From Lantana camara (Eukaryota; Streptophyta; Magnoliopsida; Lamiales; Verbenaceae), in contig CM074856.1 of the NCBI GenBank assembly GCA_037501455.1, forward strand, positions 99,293,001 through 99,357,000: 64,000 bases of DNA, read 5' to 3'. The notes beneath the pieces are model-generated. The model searched no databases, was not told the origin of the DNA, and saw only the letters and a list, made by a program, of their open reading frames with translations. This document shows, in pieces, positions 20,437 through 33,170 of this stretch; position 1 is the stretch's first letter, and every line of letters starts with the position of its first letter. The translations under genes were made by a program, and so were the position numbers.

Positions 20437-22775
20437 GGTACACCGGGGAAGAATGTAGAGAATTCAAGATGCGTGGTCTTCATGGATAGAGCTAGAGTTC
20501 AAGGGTTAGGAGCTAGAATGGAAGTTCGACTTTAGAGATGCAAGTATAGAGGGACATTTGGTGAAATAAGAGTTAATTGCGGGTTCATTGTGATTCATAA
20601 GATCAATTTATGTGAATCCACAACTTAAGGTGCCTTAATTGGATTCAAGGGATTGCTCAACCTAAGGAATGGAGTATATGAACTTTGAAGGTATTTTAGT
20701 TCAGGGGTTAAAGAAAGATAAGTAATATGATAAATACAATTCTCGGAGGGTGATAATGCTAAGGACAGGATTTGAGTTCATTCTCCAAATCCAAGTTGAA
20801 TTGGCATGTTGTGAGGTCGAATTGGGGAATACAGAGAAACAAATGGAAACGGTAAAGAAAGGTAAAGACTCTTTGCAAGGAAATCATGCGCTCAAGTATA
20901 AGCAATTGGAGGTGAATTAAACTCATAAAGGATAAGCACGGGATTCTTGATCGAGGTGACGATTAGAACTAGAGGTCGATTTTCGAGGAAAAGTTGGATT
21001 TTAACTCTGTGGACGTAGAAGAATTTGTGATCAAGAAATTGCAATTCCGGACCGTGGAAGGTACAAGTTGATGCACAAAAATTCATGGAAAACTTGAAGA
21101 CCGTGGGAAAAATAAGGCATGAGCAGCAAGTCAAAGTAACCTCGTGATTGGAAGAACGAGGAAAGCTACCAAGCTAACAACTTACCATATTGGTGACAGG
21201 TTCCAAAACATTCATAGCACGTGCATCATACTTCGCATCAATTATTTATTCCTCTTTACTTATGTTCGTGCGTGCATTTCTATTTGATTTCGTTGCTTTA
21301 ATGTGTTGCATATTTGCTTGTTGTAAGCATGACACGTGCATTGACATCTTTACCCGACATGCATTTTAGTGTTTACTTCGTAGGAAGTTCTTTAACCTCA
21401 CTTATCAAGTATCTCTGCGACTAGACCATATCTGAGTTAAGAGAAGAAGAAATAATGGGATGACACATGACAAGGAAGATGATTTCGGGAAATAAAGAAC
21501 TTCAGGTAAGGGTTAGGTCGGTGGAAAGGAACTCCGAAGAAAAGTAAGACTAGATGTGGTTTCGGGGTGTTGGGATCGAATAAGCATAGAGAAGGGGTTT
21601 TGATTACCAAGAGAACTAAAAAGGAAGATGAGATGATTGCGATAAAAGAAGGATTGATGGAATTCGACATGTAAGGACCGAAAATTTAAGGGGGAGAGCA
21701 TGACCAAGAGGAAAATTGAAACTAGAGGTCGGGGTCAAAGAAATAATTATAGAAATAACGGAAATACAATTAGGGAAGATCCGGGAATTTTATGGTGGTG
21801 AGCGGAGATGAATAAGACGACTTAAGGATTAACTATTAAAATGAGAGTTGAGTCACTAAATTCGGATTGAAGAATTTCACGGGGAATAGAGAAGATAGCT
21901 CGTTGAATCGTTCTAAGTATGTCAGTTTATTTGAAGATAAGGGAGTTACGAAGGAGCTTGGGAAACTCCTAAGCTGAGTTGTCAAGAAGGAATCGATTCA
22001 AGTTATCATAGAAAGGGATGCCGTTAATAAAGTTTGGTTCAATAAATTCGGAAAGAGATTCCAGAAGCGACAAATCGGCAAGGATGAATATGGGGAAATT
22101 TAAATCAAACTTCAAGAATCATCAAGAACATCCTATCTTCGATTAAGGAATTGTAGGGGCCGAATACTAAATTTGACCTTAGAGGTATTAAGAGGGTAAA
22201 AAGGGTGAATTGAACGAAAGACCGGAGGAGATTTGAGTAAATATCTTCAATGGTAGGTTAGGCTTTGATATGGGTAGAGGAAATAACTATGGATCTGATT
22301 TCGGGACGGATGATCTAAGGGTATTAGGGGAGGTCAAGCTCGGTTAATTAAAAAGAGTTGGTTGGTAGAATGAAGATTATGGAAATGATGAAAGATCGAA
22401 GAAGACTGGAAGCCGGACAAGTCAAAAGGGAATAAAGAATAAAATCCTTAGAGGATCTATCAATTGCTTTGTTGGGGTACCCTGAAAAGCTTAAAGACAA
22501 GTCGAGCACTAAACTCACTTTTGGGACAGATCATGCATTGGACTACAAAATTCACAACTCTAAATTATGCAATTACGATGAACGATACCTGAAGCATCCA
22601 TGATACATGCATCCATGCAAATTTAACTTAAATAATTTTTATGTTAGGTGTTTTGATTCCTTATTATGTTAACTTACTTGGAGTAATTGATGATCAATGT
22701 GGATGATAGCTATTACCTGCTTTTGCGTTGTGTTGCTCGGGAGTATTGGAGACTTTCTTACTTTGTTGTTGTTTG
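20437..22775 (+). other. non-coding interior of element D
   Basis: About 2.3 kb, rich in AG and GA dinucleotides, with frequent stops in all frames. I find no Gag, RT or integrase motif. The short ORFs here have no recognisable domain and look like chance. Confidence 0.6.
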
Positions 22776-22973
22776 TAAGAGACGGGGATTCTCTTATTTG
22801 GTTCGAGAGACCGGGTGCTCTCTTTGCTTGTGAGAGACGGGGTTCTCTCATTGCTGCTTGAGAGACGGGGTTCTCTCATTGTTGTTGGAGAGGACGGGGT
22901 TCTCTCATTGTTGCTCGAGAGACGGGGCTCTCTCCTTGTTATTTGCGAGAGATGGGGAATCTCTCATTATTTG
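22776..22973 (+). repeat. tandem hairpin array of element D (about seven units)
   Basis: Units of about 28 bp have the core GAGAGACGGGGTTCTCTC, in which GAGAG pairs with CTCTC around a G-rich loop. One unit has GAGAGAT GGGGA ATCTCTC, where the stem change is matched on both sides. The array ends just before the pre-PPT hairpin. The same core occurs on the sense strand of K. Confidence 0.85.
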
Positions 22974-22986
22974 TTTGGGCGAGTAG

Positions 22987-23006
22987 TGAATCCGAGGACG
23001 GATTCA
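22987..23006 (+). other. hairpin upstream of the PPT of element D
   Basis: TGAATCCG, loop AGGA, then CGGATTCA form a perfect 8-bp stem four bases before the PPT. Confidence 0.7.
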
Positions 23007-23010
23007 TTTT

Positions 23011-23024
23011 AAGGGGGGAGAGGT
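23011..23024 (+). promoter_or_regulatory. polypurine tract of element D
   Basis: AAGGGGGGAGAGG lies directly before the LTR start TGTAACGCCCC. Confidence 0.9.
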
Positions 23025-25143
23025 TGTAACGCCCCAGTTTTTCAGTCGTATAACATGACGTATGTGTTTACCAAATTGCGCAAAATAATTGTTTATACGT
23101 GTTTTATATATTTAAATCTATATATTAAATGTTAACTATCATATTTTAATGTTATTAATACTAAATATACCTATATAAATATATTTATATATATTAAATG
23201 TAGTACAAGTTGTTTAATGAAATATATATATGAATTCATGCAATTTATTGTATTTAATATCAATCATGCAATCGATTTTAAATTAAATGGTATTAGATCA
23301 TGCATTTGAATTTTAAATTAAACTGTGAGAAATCTATGCATTTAACTGTTAATTAAATAAATGTGTACATTTTAATTTATAGATATATATGATCCGTTCA
23401 TGTTGTTATCCAATTAAAAATGAATTTGAACTAATGATATTAAAATAGTGCACTTAAGTTATATTTAATTGTGAATTTTAAGTTTTGTTTTATATTATGA
23501 AATTCTTTGAATATGTTTATACATTGCTTATGAGTGATATAAACTTGCTGCGTTCTTATATGATTTGATATCGAAAATTCATGAAAATTTAGTATGTTGT
23601 ACATTTATCTGTTATAAACATGTCCTTATGCTTGTTTCATGTTTTCGATCTCGTTTGACATGTTAACGAATTTAATTTGAATTGTGGAACCAAATCGGGG
23701 GCTAACGAGCAATTAGCGCACCCTTGGTTCCGTATGTGATATCTTGAGCTAGGAAACTCGGATTCGAGTTTCGTGAACTTCGCTGAACTCATAACGAAAA
23801 TTCGAGTTTAATGAACTTAGCCTCATATTTTTCTAAGACCATTTGGACCTCCGAAATTCAACCGAAACATGACACGGACGCCTAAACTGCCACATTTTAT
23901 TAAAAGAGCCATAACTTATTCAAACCCTTACCAAATTAACCATGGTTTGAGGCATTCGAAACCTAACTCAACCCCTTATCTGACCCATACCTCCCTCAAC
24001 CAAACCAACCTTCAAAAATAAGAGAAATATCAGCCCCAAGTTCCTGTTCCAGTTCCATTCCCGTAACCTTGCCAAAACTGAGAGATTCAAGGCTCAAATC
24101 TCTTCCATCTTCCATTCAATCCACAAGGTAAGCTTAGGGTTGTATTATACTTTCAATATGTGTCATTTTAAGCTATTCATCCCCAATTTTGAGCATGCAT
24201 TCATGAGTTTATAGCTGAAATGGTAAATAGTTAGGTTTTAAACATATTTGTTGATCTCTTTCATTGCTTGAGGTATTTGGTTGATTCCAAGCACGAATAT
24301 GATTGTCTTGACTCCCTCTTCTCATTGATGATCATTGATTATGTCATAGTTGAAGATTTGATGAGATTTCATTAATGGCACTTTGAGTAACTGGAAGAAT
24401 GGTCATCTTTTCTCTCCTTCATGAACTGAACTGCTGTTGTTGCGTTTTGGGGTCTTATATGCTGTCAAATGTTGCTTTTGTTTATCTTGTTCATGGCTGA
24501 ATATTTGGTTGAGGAGTGCTTAAGATTACTGCCCTATTTTGTGGTGGTTTTGCTCTGTTTTTTGTTCATTTTGCTGCATCAGTTTGCTGCGGACATTGCT
24601 GTGTTGCTGCTGTGCTGCTGTGCGTTATTGTTTTATGCAATGCCTGTGTTATTGTTGTTGCTTTGTTGATGCTTTGTTGTATGCTGCTGCTGCTGTGTTT
24701 TCATGACCAAGAAACAGGGGATATGCTGCGTTATGCCGCTGCTGCGCTGCGTCTATAATGTAACTCCCCGGCCGGGGACATTTATGCGTGGAAAAGGCCC
24801 GGCCGGGTAGTTATGTGCAGATGCTACTGCTTCTTTTCTTTCCCTTCTTTCTTGTGGTGCTGTATTGTGTGTTTGTTGCTTCCTTTTTCCTGCTTGGCTG
24901 CTGCATGTAATGTTTTTGTGTGTGTGTGCTTGTATTTACACTAATCTTGTGCATGATATATATATGTGTGTGTCCTGAGTATACGTATATATATATATAA
25001 TTATGTAATGCATGCAATTTTTATATACACTATAAATATATGGTTACTACATATAAATATATATACCTTATATAATTATGTAATGCATGCATGCATGCGT
25101 ACGTATATGTATATGTATATATATTTTTTAGTTTTGTTCTGTT

Positions 25144-25214
<71 letters not shown>

Positions 25215-26871
25215 TGAATTGTTTTGTGACATATATAAAATAGATATTAAATATTATTTGATTTAATTGAATTATGGGAATTAAATTGTTATTTATCTCA
25301 TATTCCTATCTAATTTTCAATCATGATTTGAATGTAATTAAATGTTTATTTTCTAAGTGTTAGTGTGTCTTAGTACGTGATATGATCGTTAATTGAATTC
25401 TTTAATTAAATTGTTATGAAATGTATAAGGATTGAACTTGAATGAATTTGAACGCTTGCTTGAATGAATGAATGGCTCGTCTTTATGATTTAAAGATGTT
25501 AATAGTGCACATGAACGTGTTCATTACATAATATCATTTCTTATGCATTCATATCATGTTCATTGCATGCCGTGCGTCATATATGGTTCATTTGGGGTCT
25601 TGAGTCTCACGAACAAGTTACATTGTCTTTTGCACAGTTTTCTCCAGTGCGGAGATGTCAGGTTCATAGGACACTTTCGAGTCTCATTTTCTTCTTGGTA
25701 TTGTTCGGTAAGAGGCGTACAGGTGGGTTTCTCTACTATTTAGATAAATGACCCTATATACTCCCAATGTGTAAAGATTTCAGCCAAAAGTATATATATA
25801 TATATAGAGTCGTTTTCAAGAGTCAATGATTTTAAAAGTAAAGCCTTTCTTTTATGAACCTACCAAATGTTTTGGCGAGAAAAGAATGAACGTTATGTAC
25901 AGAATGGGGCCCAGGGACTTGGTGTGAGTGGTGACCCGAGGAGGCATGGGCTGACGGTGAACCCTCACACTAGTCCCACCAATGAACGGCGTAATCGGAC
26001 GTCGTTAGGAGTTAGCGAGGAATGGACGCTGAGTGCCATCTGGGGAGTCATGTTCTCCTTTTGGTCAATGAATGGATGGTTCGGGCCGATCACCCGACCA
26101 TCACCCGGAGGAAGAAGGTGTAAATGTTCATGACTGTAATGCATGAAAGAAAGAAAGAAAGAATGAATGTTTAATGAACTACACGAGGTGTTGGTTGGAG
26201 ATAATGCACGCCCACTCGCCGGGCCACAAACGACCTAATGAAAAATGAACGTTATAATCCCTTTTGATGACTTCTTTATTTTACCTACTTGGGAAAATGC
26301 TCTAAAAACCTCAATTGGGATTATAACTTGCTTGTGAATGTTAAATATTGTTGTATATGCTATTTATGCCTCGTTTTATACCCACCAGTCTCGTATAGAC
26401 TGAACCCGGATTGTTTTCAGTGTTTTTACAGGTTCGGAGTGCTAGGCGGGAAGTCAAGTCTTTTAGTCTTTCGGTTAAGTCAGAGTCTGTTCATCTACAT
26501 ATTGAATCATGATTTGTTTAAGTTGGAGAATGTAAGATTTGAATTGATTGTTACCACTATCATGAATTTTGGATGAGTTATAAGAAACCGTAATGAAAGT
26601 GCTGTGATTTTATTGATTTTCGGGATTAGGTACCTATGCTAGATGAACCCGTTGTTGTTTACTTATCTTGTTATTTATATATGTACATCGCTTCCGCATT
26701 GGTACTCTTTTCGTTTTACTGTCTCTTTGGTTGCGAAAGTTAGCTCCTGCCTAGCTTAGCGAGTGTGTATGTCCCCGTTCGCCGTGATTTAGCTCGGGTA
26801 TGGATTGTCCGTTTCATATTCGGGTCGGGTCTCGATGAGGGGGATGTGGTACCTTGCGCTCGGGTGCTACA
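23025..26871 (+). repeat. 3' LTR of element D (3847 bp)
   Basis: It begins TGTAACGCCCC and ends GGGTGCTACA, preceded by GGGGGATGTGGTACC, the sense version of the U5 block found in the other Ty3 LTRs. A strong donor-like AAG|GTAAGC lies at 24127/24128. AT-rich and T-rich stretches follow, including a long TA microsatellite. The base after the LTR starts a fragment of another LTR (26872), so D inserted into that older LTR. Confidence 0.85.
25146..25206. repeat. (TA)n microsatellite
   Basis: About 30 uninterrupted TA units inside LTR D. Confidence 0.95.
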
Positions 26872-27226
26872 TGTGGGCCCCAAATTGAGTCAAAAAAGTG
26901 GAGATATGAGAAAGTTATAGCTAAAATGGTCAAAGGTGGCATACTTAGTACAAGGTTCTCGGTTCGGGGAAATTTCGGAGGTTCAAATGGGCTTATAAAA
27001 ATGTGAGGCTTATTACATTGGACCCAAATCATCGAAACGAGTCTAACGATGGTGACGAAATTCGAATCTGAATTCTCGAGCTCAAGTTATACCTCCCGGA
27101 ACCAAGGTGCGTTAAATGCTCTTTAGCCCCTTTTTGGTCCCGTTCACAAAAACGACCAAAAAACCAAATCAAACAAGCTCGTAATCATGCAACGAGTATA
27201 TAAACATGTTTATAACACACACTTCT

Positions 27227-29245
27227 TGTTAGGAATAGTTCCCTTAAAGCAGATGTTTGCTTTACTATTTCCTTGTGAAATCACAAACAGTCTTTGAATA
27301 ATAAACGAGATGATTTTGTTCATAGGCAATCACTTCTTTATGTGCTTATTTATGTTTGTTTGGGTTAAGTGTGTTTTGCATGTATTGAGCTCCCCTAATC
27401 CGATGAGACCGTTAAGAACTTTGTTGTTATGGGAACGGCACATGAAACAAGTTCTGAACTCCATAGGCGAGGATTAGAAATTTCTCCAAGTCGATGAGTC
27501 CGACAGACAGTGTAGTGTCGACCTTCACTCTGTTGAGACTTTCTTGTGTGATTATGTCCTTTTGAAGGATCATTCAGTTTCATGGAGTGATAAGTGCATA
27601 CGTTGATGCGTTCATAAAACATAAGGGTGATTGTTACAAGAACTTCATCACTGAGATGTCCCGCGTGAGAATATTCCTAAATGGGAAAGGAAATTTCCTG
27701 AAACTTCCAGATTAGGAAATATCTCACAGGTCAATGACGTGATTCATTAATCCTTAGACTTGAGATTCTGTAATGTCTCATATGAGCTAACTCTGTAATC
27801 TTTGATATAGGCTCAAAAGGGTGACGCCATATAGACACCTGAACCACGGCCTATGTTGGTATTACACAAGTGGCATATGGAGAATTAGTAGAATCAACAA
27901 AGGACCTACACTTTTTAAGAACAAGAATGATCTCTTACTGATTGAGTTGTTCGTAGTCCATTAGACATTAAACCCTTGGCCAAGGTGGATAAAGATCAAG
28001 ACATCTAGAAAATGGGGAAGATTGAGATCGAAATGGATATGTAACGAACTTAACTTTAAAGATCAAGAATGTTAGGGCTCTAAGAATATTCCCATGCCTT
28101 AGTTCTTGATTGAGAGACGGAGTTGTAGGAGGATCGTATTTCACAAATTGTCATTGACTAAAAGGTTCTTCGATTCATTTCGTTATTGGGCTAGGGGTCA
28201 CACACCCATTGCTAGATTACGGTAATGTGATCTGTGAAGTGATTAATTAACTAGGGAATTAATTAATTGTTGTCACTACTAATCGAATAATGAACCTAAA
28301 GGGTCACACACAAATGCCAGAACACGAGGGTTATGGTAGGATGTTAATATGATTAACAAAGGATCAAAATATTTGATCGAAATGGAGCAATACACAAGGG
28401 TATCGCCACGTGTTAATGACACGTGACTGCCACATGTCACGTAAGCCTGCGTGGCTGCCACATGTCACGTGTAGTGGCTGTTGCGTGGCTTCGTCGTGTG
28501 GTTTATTTCACACGTGAATTCTTTTCTAGAAATTAATTGATTAAATTGTAATTAATTAATTTTAGTCTTTTAATTAATTATTGAATTAATTGTTAAGACT
28601 ATTCTCAAATAAACTTCACCCAATAAATAATTAATTGGGAATTAATTTATTTATTGAATATTGACTGTTAATTTTAGGAAAGTTGAAAAGTCCAACTTCC
28701 TATTGCAGGAGAGAGAAGAATATTCTTGCAAGACTTGGAGAACAAGTTGGGAACTTATTTTCTCCAATTAAATCAATAATTAAATTAGTTAATTAGTGCG
28801 CAAGAAAACAATCTAATTGGTTCTGGGAAACCCTAGGGGTTTGAACCAACTTAGTATAAATACTAGGGATGGTGCTTCTCTAAAAGAAAAGTTTTTGAAA
28901 AGTGTTAAGTTTTTGAGAAAACTAAAAGAAAAGTTTTCAAAGCAAAAATTATCCTAGCCATTAATACAAGCTATAGAACTAGCATTCTGACTGGCTTGAT
29001 CGTGTTTTAGGACTGGTGTGGATACGCTTTGGAGGCCTTCTACTTTGAAGTCTAAGTCGAAGGACCGTTCGAGGGACTTTCCGCTTGAAGGGTGTTTGTT
29101 ATGCGGTAACAACATCACAAGAAAGCTTCAATTAAGTGAGTTTCTTGTTATTCCCAACGTTACAGTACGAAAATTGCAAGACAACGATTAAACTTGTGGA
29201 AAAATTTTAAACTTCCGCTGCTCAACTCTTTCGTGTTTTCCAACA
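27227..29245 (+). repeat. solo copia LTR (2019 bp)
   Basis: It runs from TGTTAGGAATAG to GTGTTTTCCAACA, the termini of the copia family of J and L. It is flanked by CTTCT (27222-27226) and CGTCT (29246-29250), a 5-bp TSD with one mismatch. There is no PBS or interior, so it is a product of LTR-LTR recombination. A TATA box (TATAAATA) lies at 28855-28862. Confidence 0.88.
28855..28862 (+). promoter_or_regulatory. TATA box of solo copia LTR
   Basis: AGTATAAATACTAGGG at the position corresponding to the TATA boxes of the J and L LTRs. Confidence 0.6.
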
Positions 29246-29490
29246 CGTCTCATGTATATCAAGTTTTCACAAAAATTGGAAATCACTTCGAATGCAAACG
29301 AGGCACATTCATAATCATAAGAGCAATACGTTGAAGAATTTAACATAAATTTCATAACAATTATTCATAAAATTCAAAGAATAAAAAATAACATTATAAT
29401 AAACAAATAATAACATAAATAAATAATTTAAATACGCAATTAATAAAAACATAACGTCGTACCTGTACAGCTAAAAAGTCGGGGCGTCAC

Positions 29491-30029
29491 ATAAGGACTA
29501 CTGAGTCACATCAATGACTCGTAAGATATTTCCTAATCTGGAAATTTCTATTTCCAAAAATAGAAACTTCCTTTCCCATTTAGGAATCTTCTCACACGGG
29601 ACACCTCAGTGTACCTACTTAGAATAAGTAAGCACCCCCTATGTATCACGCACGTATCATCAATACACTTTGCACCCCATGAAATAAGGTGGTCCTTGTT
29701 AAGGGCACGATCTCACAAGAAAGCCTCGAATGAGTTATATCGACACTCCCATTGTCTTTTGGACTCATCGGCTTGGAGTGATTTCTAATCATGACTTAAA
29801 TGATTTAGGGCTCGTTTCACGAACCACTTCACCTAAATGGTTGAGTCCTATAAGTCATATTGATTAGGGGAATTCTTATACTTGCACAAAAAGTTAACAT
29901 AAAATCAAACAAGAGCATATAAAGAAGTGTTGCCTTAGTTCGTTTATTATTCAAATATTATCTGTGATTTACAAAAGGAAAAGTACTAAGCAGACTATTA
30001 CATCGGCTTTCGGGGTATTATTCCTAACA
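29491..30029 (-). repeat. copia LTR fragment, minus strand
   Basis: The minus strand starts TGTTAGGAATAATACCCCG at 30029 and follows the first half of the J/L LTR (TCATTTAGGTGAAGTGG-like, GGAAATTTCTATTTTTGG). It breaks off at 29490 where fragment E inserted. The other half is outside the window or lost. Confidence 0.85.
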
Positions 30030-31369
30030 GTCATCGTCGTTAGCTCTCGTTGCCAACGAAGTGGAAATGTGGTTGCAGAACATGGAATGAATTGTTCCCA
30101 ATTTGGGATTAGAATTAGGTGGGGGGGGGGGGGGGGGAGAAAAAGGGAAAAAACAGTGGCAAAACAAACTTTTCAGGGCCATGGGGGGTTTAGGAAAATT
30201 AACTAATGTATTGGTAACCTAAAATATACATTTTTCAGACTAGAGGGTTTAGGATAACTTTTGAAGATATTTGGTCCTCATAATTAACTGCCAAAAAAAA
30301 AAAAATTTGTTCTCATAATTAGACTTTCAACTTTTAGTTACCACATGATAAACATCTAAACCCATAGCATGAGATGAAACAGATCTCAAGCTGTGTTGGG
30401 CTTATTAAAATACTCCTTGGGCACAGATGTCGCAACAGCTATGTCAGACCGTTATTTAAGTTGATTCATTCTTATCTCAAATGGCTTCGAAGCGCTCAAT
30501 GTTCATACTTCGATGACTCCCAAATTTATCAATCTATTGTAAAGTTTGACTTCTTAATATTTTGCCTTAATCTTATTTGCTCACGTGGTTCAATCCATGA
30601 TTATCCCTAATTCCTCAATTAATTTGCCAATAATACCAGATAATGAAGTGTGGCTTTTTAAACTCAAATAATTTATGAACATTAAATATAATTTCCGATC
30701 CTTAAACAAATTAAGTTGAATATTATACTATGCCCAAATGGGGAGATGTGTTTTAGATTTTGAAATAAGCCTATTTTTCCGAGTTAAAAGGAAGTTATAA
30801 GCTCTTTAATATCTTATAAGCTTTTTTGATATAAAATTTTGCCACACTTTATGAGAATTTATAAGTTTTAGGCATCTTATACGCTCTTAGGCTCAGCCAA
30901 ATACCTTCCATGATAACTTGTATCCTTACTAGTTCTAATAATATACCTGCAGTTGCTGTAGTAGGAAGAGACATATTATTTTAAATTTATTTGAAATAAC
31001 GGAGAAAATATGATTTCAATACTATTGGCCCGATTCGGCCAATTCGTTCTCATTGGTTTCAGTCAGATATTTCCAAATAGGTCCTATTTGATTGGGTTTG
31101 ACGGAATTAAATTTGGATTATGCTTTGCATTTTGATGGATTTGAATGAGTTTCACATTGATCTCAAATGGTATTATGTTCAAAACCTAATTTAACTCTTT
31201 AATTTTGAATAAAAAGTATATTTTGTAAATGCGGGAATATTCGAAATAGTCTAAAGTTTTTCTATTATTAAGTAATCTAACCAAGTATTTTTCCATTAAG
31301 AACAAACATTACCTTATAAAAAAGAGCATTACCTACGTTATAGAAGATCGGGGAGACGGTCTTTGCAAT
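30030..31369. other. unassigned AT-rich interval
   Basis: About 1.3 kb without LTR signatures, conserved retroelement motifs or a convincing ORF. It includes a run of 17 G (30121-30137) and a short A run near 30291. It may be old host intergenic DNA or the 5' part of the LINE that follows. Confidence 0.5.
30121..30137. repeat. poly-G homopolymer (17 nt)
   Basis: Uninterrupted G run; its length should be treated with caution because homopolymers are error-prone in assemblies. Confidence 0.85.
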
Positions 31370-31895
31370 TAGTCCTTATAGAGCAGCTAGTCCCCACAGA
31401 TTTGGAACTAAATTCTTTCAAAGATTTTGGGACATCATCAGTGAGGATGTGTATGCAGCATGATCGCTTTCTTCAATGGAGCTCAGCTGCGAAAGGCGTA
31501 CGCTTCCACTTTGATCATCCTCCTGCTGGAAGTTGATAATATCGAGCATTGTAGTCAGTTTGTCCCAATAAGCCTCTGCAATATTTCCAATAAAATAATT
31601 AGAAAGTTTCTTTAGGAACCTCCTAAAGTTTTATCCCCAAACTAGTTTGGTTCGTGGTAAAAACATTAGTGATAATATTTTGCTTGCGCAAGAGATAGTG
31701 AACGACTTGGATAACAAAGAGAGAACTAAAAATGTCATTTTGAAGTTGGATATCGCAAAGGACTTTCTTTTAGATATTTTGTATCGTAAGAAACTCTCGG
31801 ACGGGATGGGTTGACATGGTGAAGCGATATGCGGGAAATTGTTGGTTTTCAGTTTTAGTCAATGTTGTGTCATTAGGATTCTTCCACTCCTCTAG
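31370..31895 (+). pseudogene. LINE (non-LTR) reverse transcriptase remnant
   Basis: Three frames together show a plant L1-type RT: FGTKFFQRFWDIISEDVYAA at about 31400-31460; after a +1 shift IAFFNGAQL, then AYASTLIILLLEVDN and PISLCNISNKIIRKFL (to about 31612); then SLVRGKNISDNILLAQEI and KNVILKLDIAKDF at about 31650-31765; and WFSVLVNVVSLGFFHSS just before the break. The order matches LINE RT up to the region that normally leads into GLRQGDPLSP. It is cut at 31895 by Ty3 LTR fragment F. Frameshifts and stops show it is dead. Confidence 0.88.
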
Positions 31896-33165
31896 TGTAG
31901 CTCCTGGAGATGTGGCTCACCACATCTCTCGCACCTAAATCCGAATACACATGTGAAATAGAAGTTCATACGTGAGCCTAAGTCTAAGCAAACGGGGACC
32001 TACACACACACACTAGGCTAAGCGGGCTAAAACACTGACAGAGCGCGCAAAAATAAAGTGCGGAAGCAACAAACAGGATCAACATAAAAGCTCATCACAA
32101 GCAACCAAACATATATACAATGCCATGATGACCAAAATAATACATCAAGTATCTCCAAGACAAGTATGTAATACAAATCCATATCAAACTTATGCAAGAG
32201 TATCCAAAATATGCAAATATGTAATGCAGACTCGACCTATCTGAACTAGTGTGACTCGACGACATACGTTCCCGCCTAGCTCGAGCAAACTTGCAACTGA
32301 AGGTGGTAAAAGAGAAGGGTCAATCAAACTCGATTGAGTGAGGGAGCTAACACATACCTACAACCCATATATCGATAGAGCAAAGAACGTATAAAGAAAG
32401 GGTTATGAATCGAGGCTAGGGTTTTGCAGACCAAATCATTTTGAAAGATATAACACAGCATATACATAAAGAAAGCCTAACTCGATTCATAATCTAAGAA
32501 AACATAACGTAACATATACCCAGCGAGTACAGGTCTCACAACCTTACCTCATATCAAACGTATAAAACCAAAAGCATAAACATATCCTCCCACACTTCCA
32601 TGGTGGTTCGGGGAGCGAACCCTCGCCACCTACTTAAGCATGCACACGGGGTCGCGGGCCCACATCGTACAACTCTTATGCACGGGTAGCAAACCCACAT
32701 CATACCTTCTCCGGCATCTACCAAAGGTATAAAGCACTAGGCCTCCACAACCTCCAAGAGTCGCGTGTAAGTACCTCATGTGGGAATTGCGTACAAGCTT
32801 GATCCCGATGGATTGTGCCATCCCGGGTGTCCATACCCACAATTCCCGGGGCCCTTCAGACCTTATCTTACCATATGCCTATGTTTCAAGGCGCATCTCA
32901 CAACATACCATAACATAAACGCATATAAATCGTTCAAAACATAAGGTTACTTATGCTTGTACATATACCCTTTTCATAAACTTAAACGTATCCATAAGAT
33001 CATAAACATAACTTACAAACATGTATTTACTATATGTAAGACATGTAGCCGCATACGGGGTGAGAAATCAACATATAAGTGGCCATAAGATGCTTAGCTA
33101 AAAGAAAAGACCTTAAACCTCACCTTATAGCAAAAGAGAGTAGCAAAAAGAGGACCGAAAAGGTA
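31896..33165 (-). repeat. fragment F: U5-side part of a Ty3 LTR
   Basis: The plus strand starts TGTAGCTCCTGG. The U5 block follows (GCAAACGGGGACCTAC, CTAGGCTAAGCGGGC, GTGCGGAAGC). Later AACCTCACCTTATAGCA matches the equivalent part of the solo LTR at about 35070. It ends without an LTR terminus against a copia fragment; the right border is approximate. Confidence 0.75.
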
Positions 33166-33170
33166 TATGC

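Larger units (their letters stand above)
20437..26871 (+). mobile_element. Element D: long-LTR Ty3 derivative with non-coding interior, 3' part
   Basis: On the plus strand: about 2.6 kb of interior without supported ORFs, a hairpin array, a hairpin, a PPT and a 3847-bp 3' LTR. The interior continues on the left side of T1 for 16 bp (10317-10332) and is then cut by element B, so the 5' LTR and PBS are not visible. The LTR termini and U5 block place it with the Tekay-like group. The missing part could have been coding, but the visible part resembles the non-coding element K. Confidence 0.8.
26872..29490 (-). repeat. fragment E: U3 part of a Ty3 LTR, split by a solo copia LTR
   Basis: The segments 26872-27226 and 29251-29490 belong together. 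The sense start is TGTGACGCCCCGACTT at 29490 on the minus strand. Text such as TTGGACCCAAATCATCGAAA, followed by a CGAATTCTCGAGCTC-like stretch, matches the U3 of the solo LTR at about 36310-36380. Element D cut it on the left. It inserted into a minus-strand copia LTR (29491-30029). Confidence 0.75.

Noticed and set aside
22776..22973. Regular spaced repeats suggesting a CRISPR-like array
   Set aside because: Repeats are shorter than typical, spacers are also repeats, there are no cas genes, and the DNA is plainly plant retrotransposon DNA.
24469..24758. Short Leu/Val/Cys-rich ORFs resembling membrane peptides in LTR D
   Set aside because: They come from GCTGCTGTGTTGTT-type low-complexity DNA within an LTR, with no support as genes.
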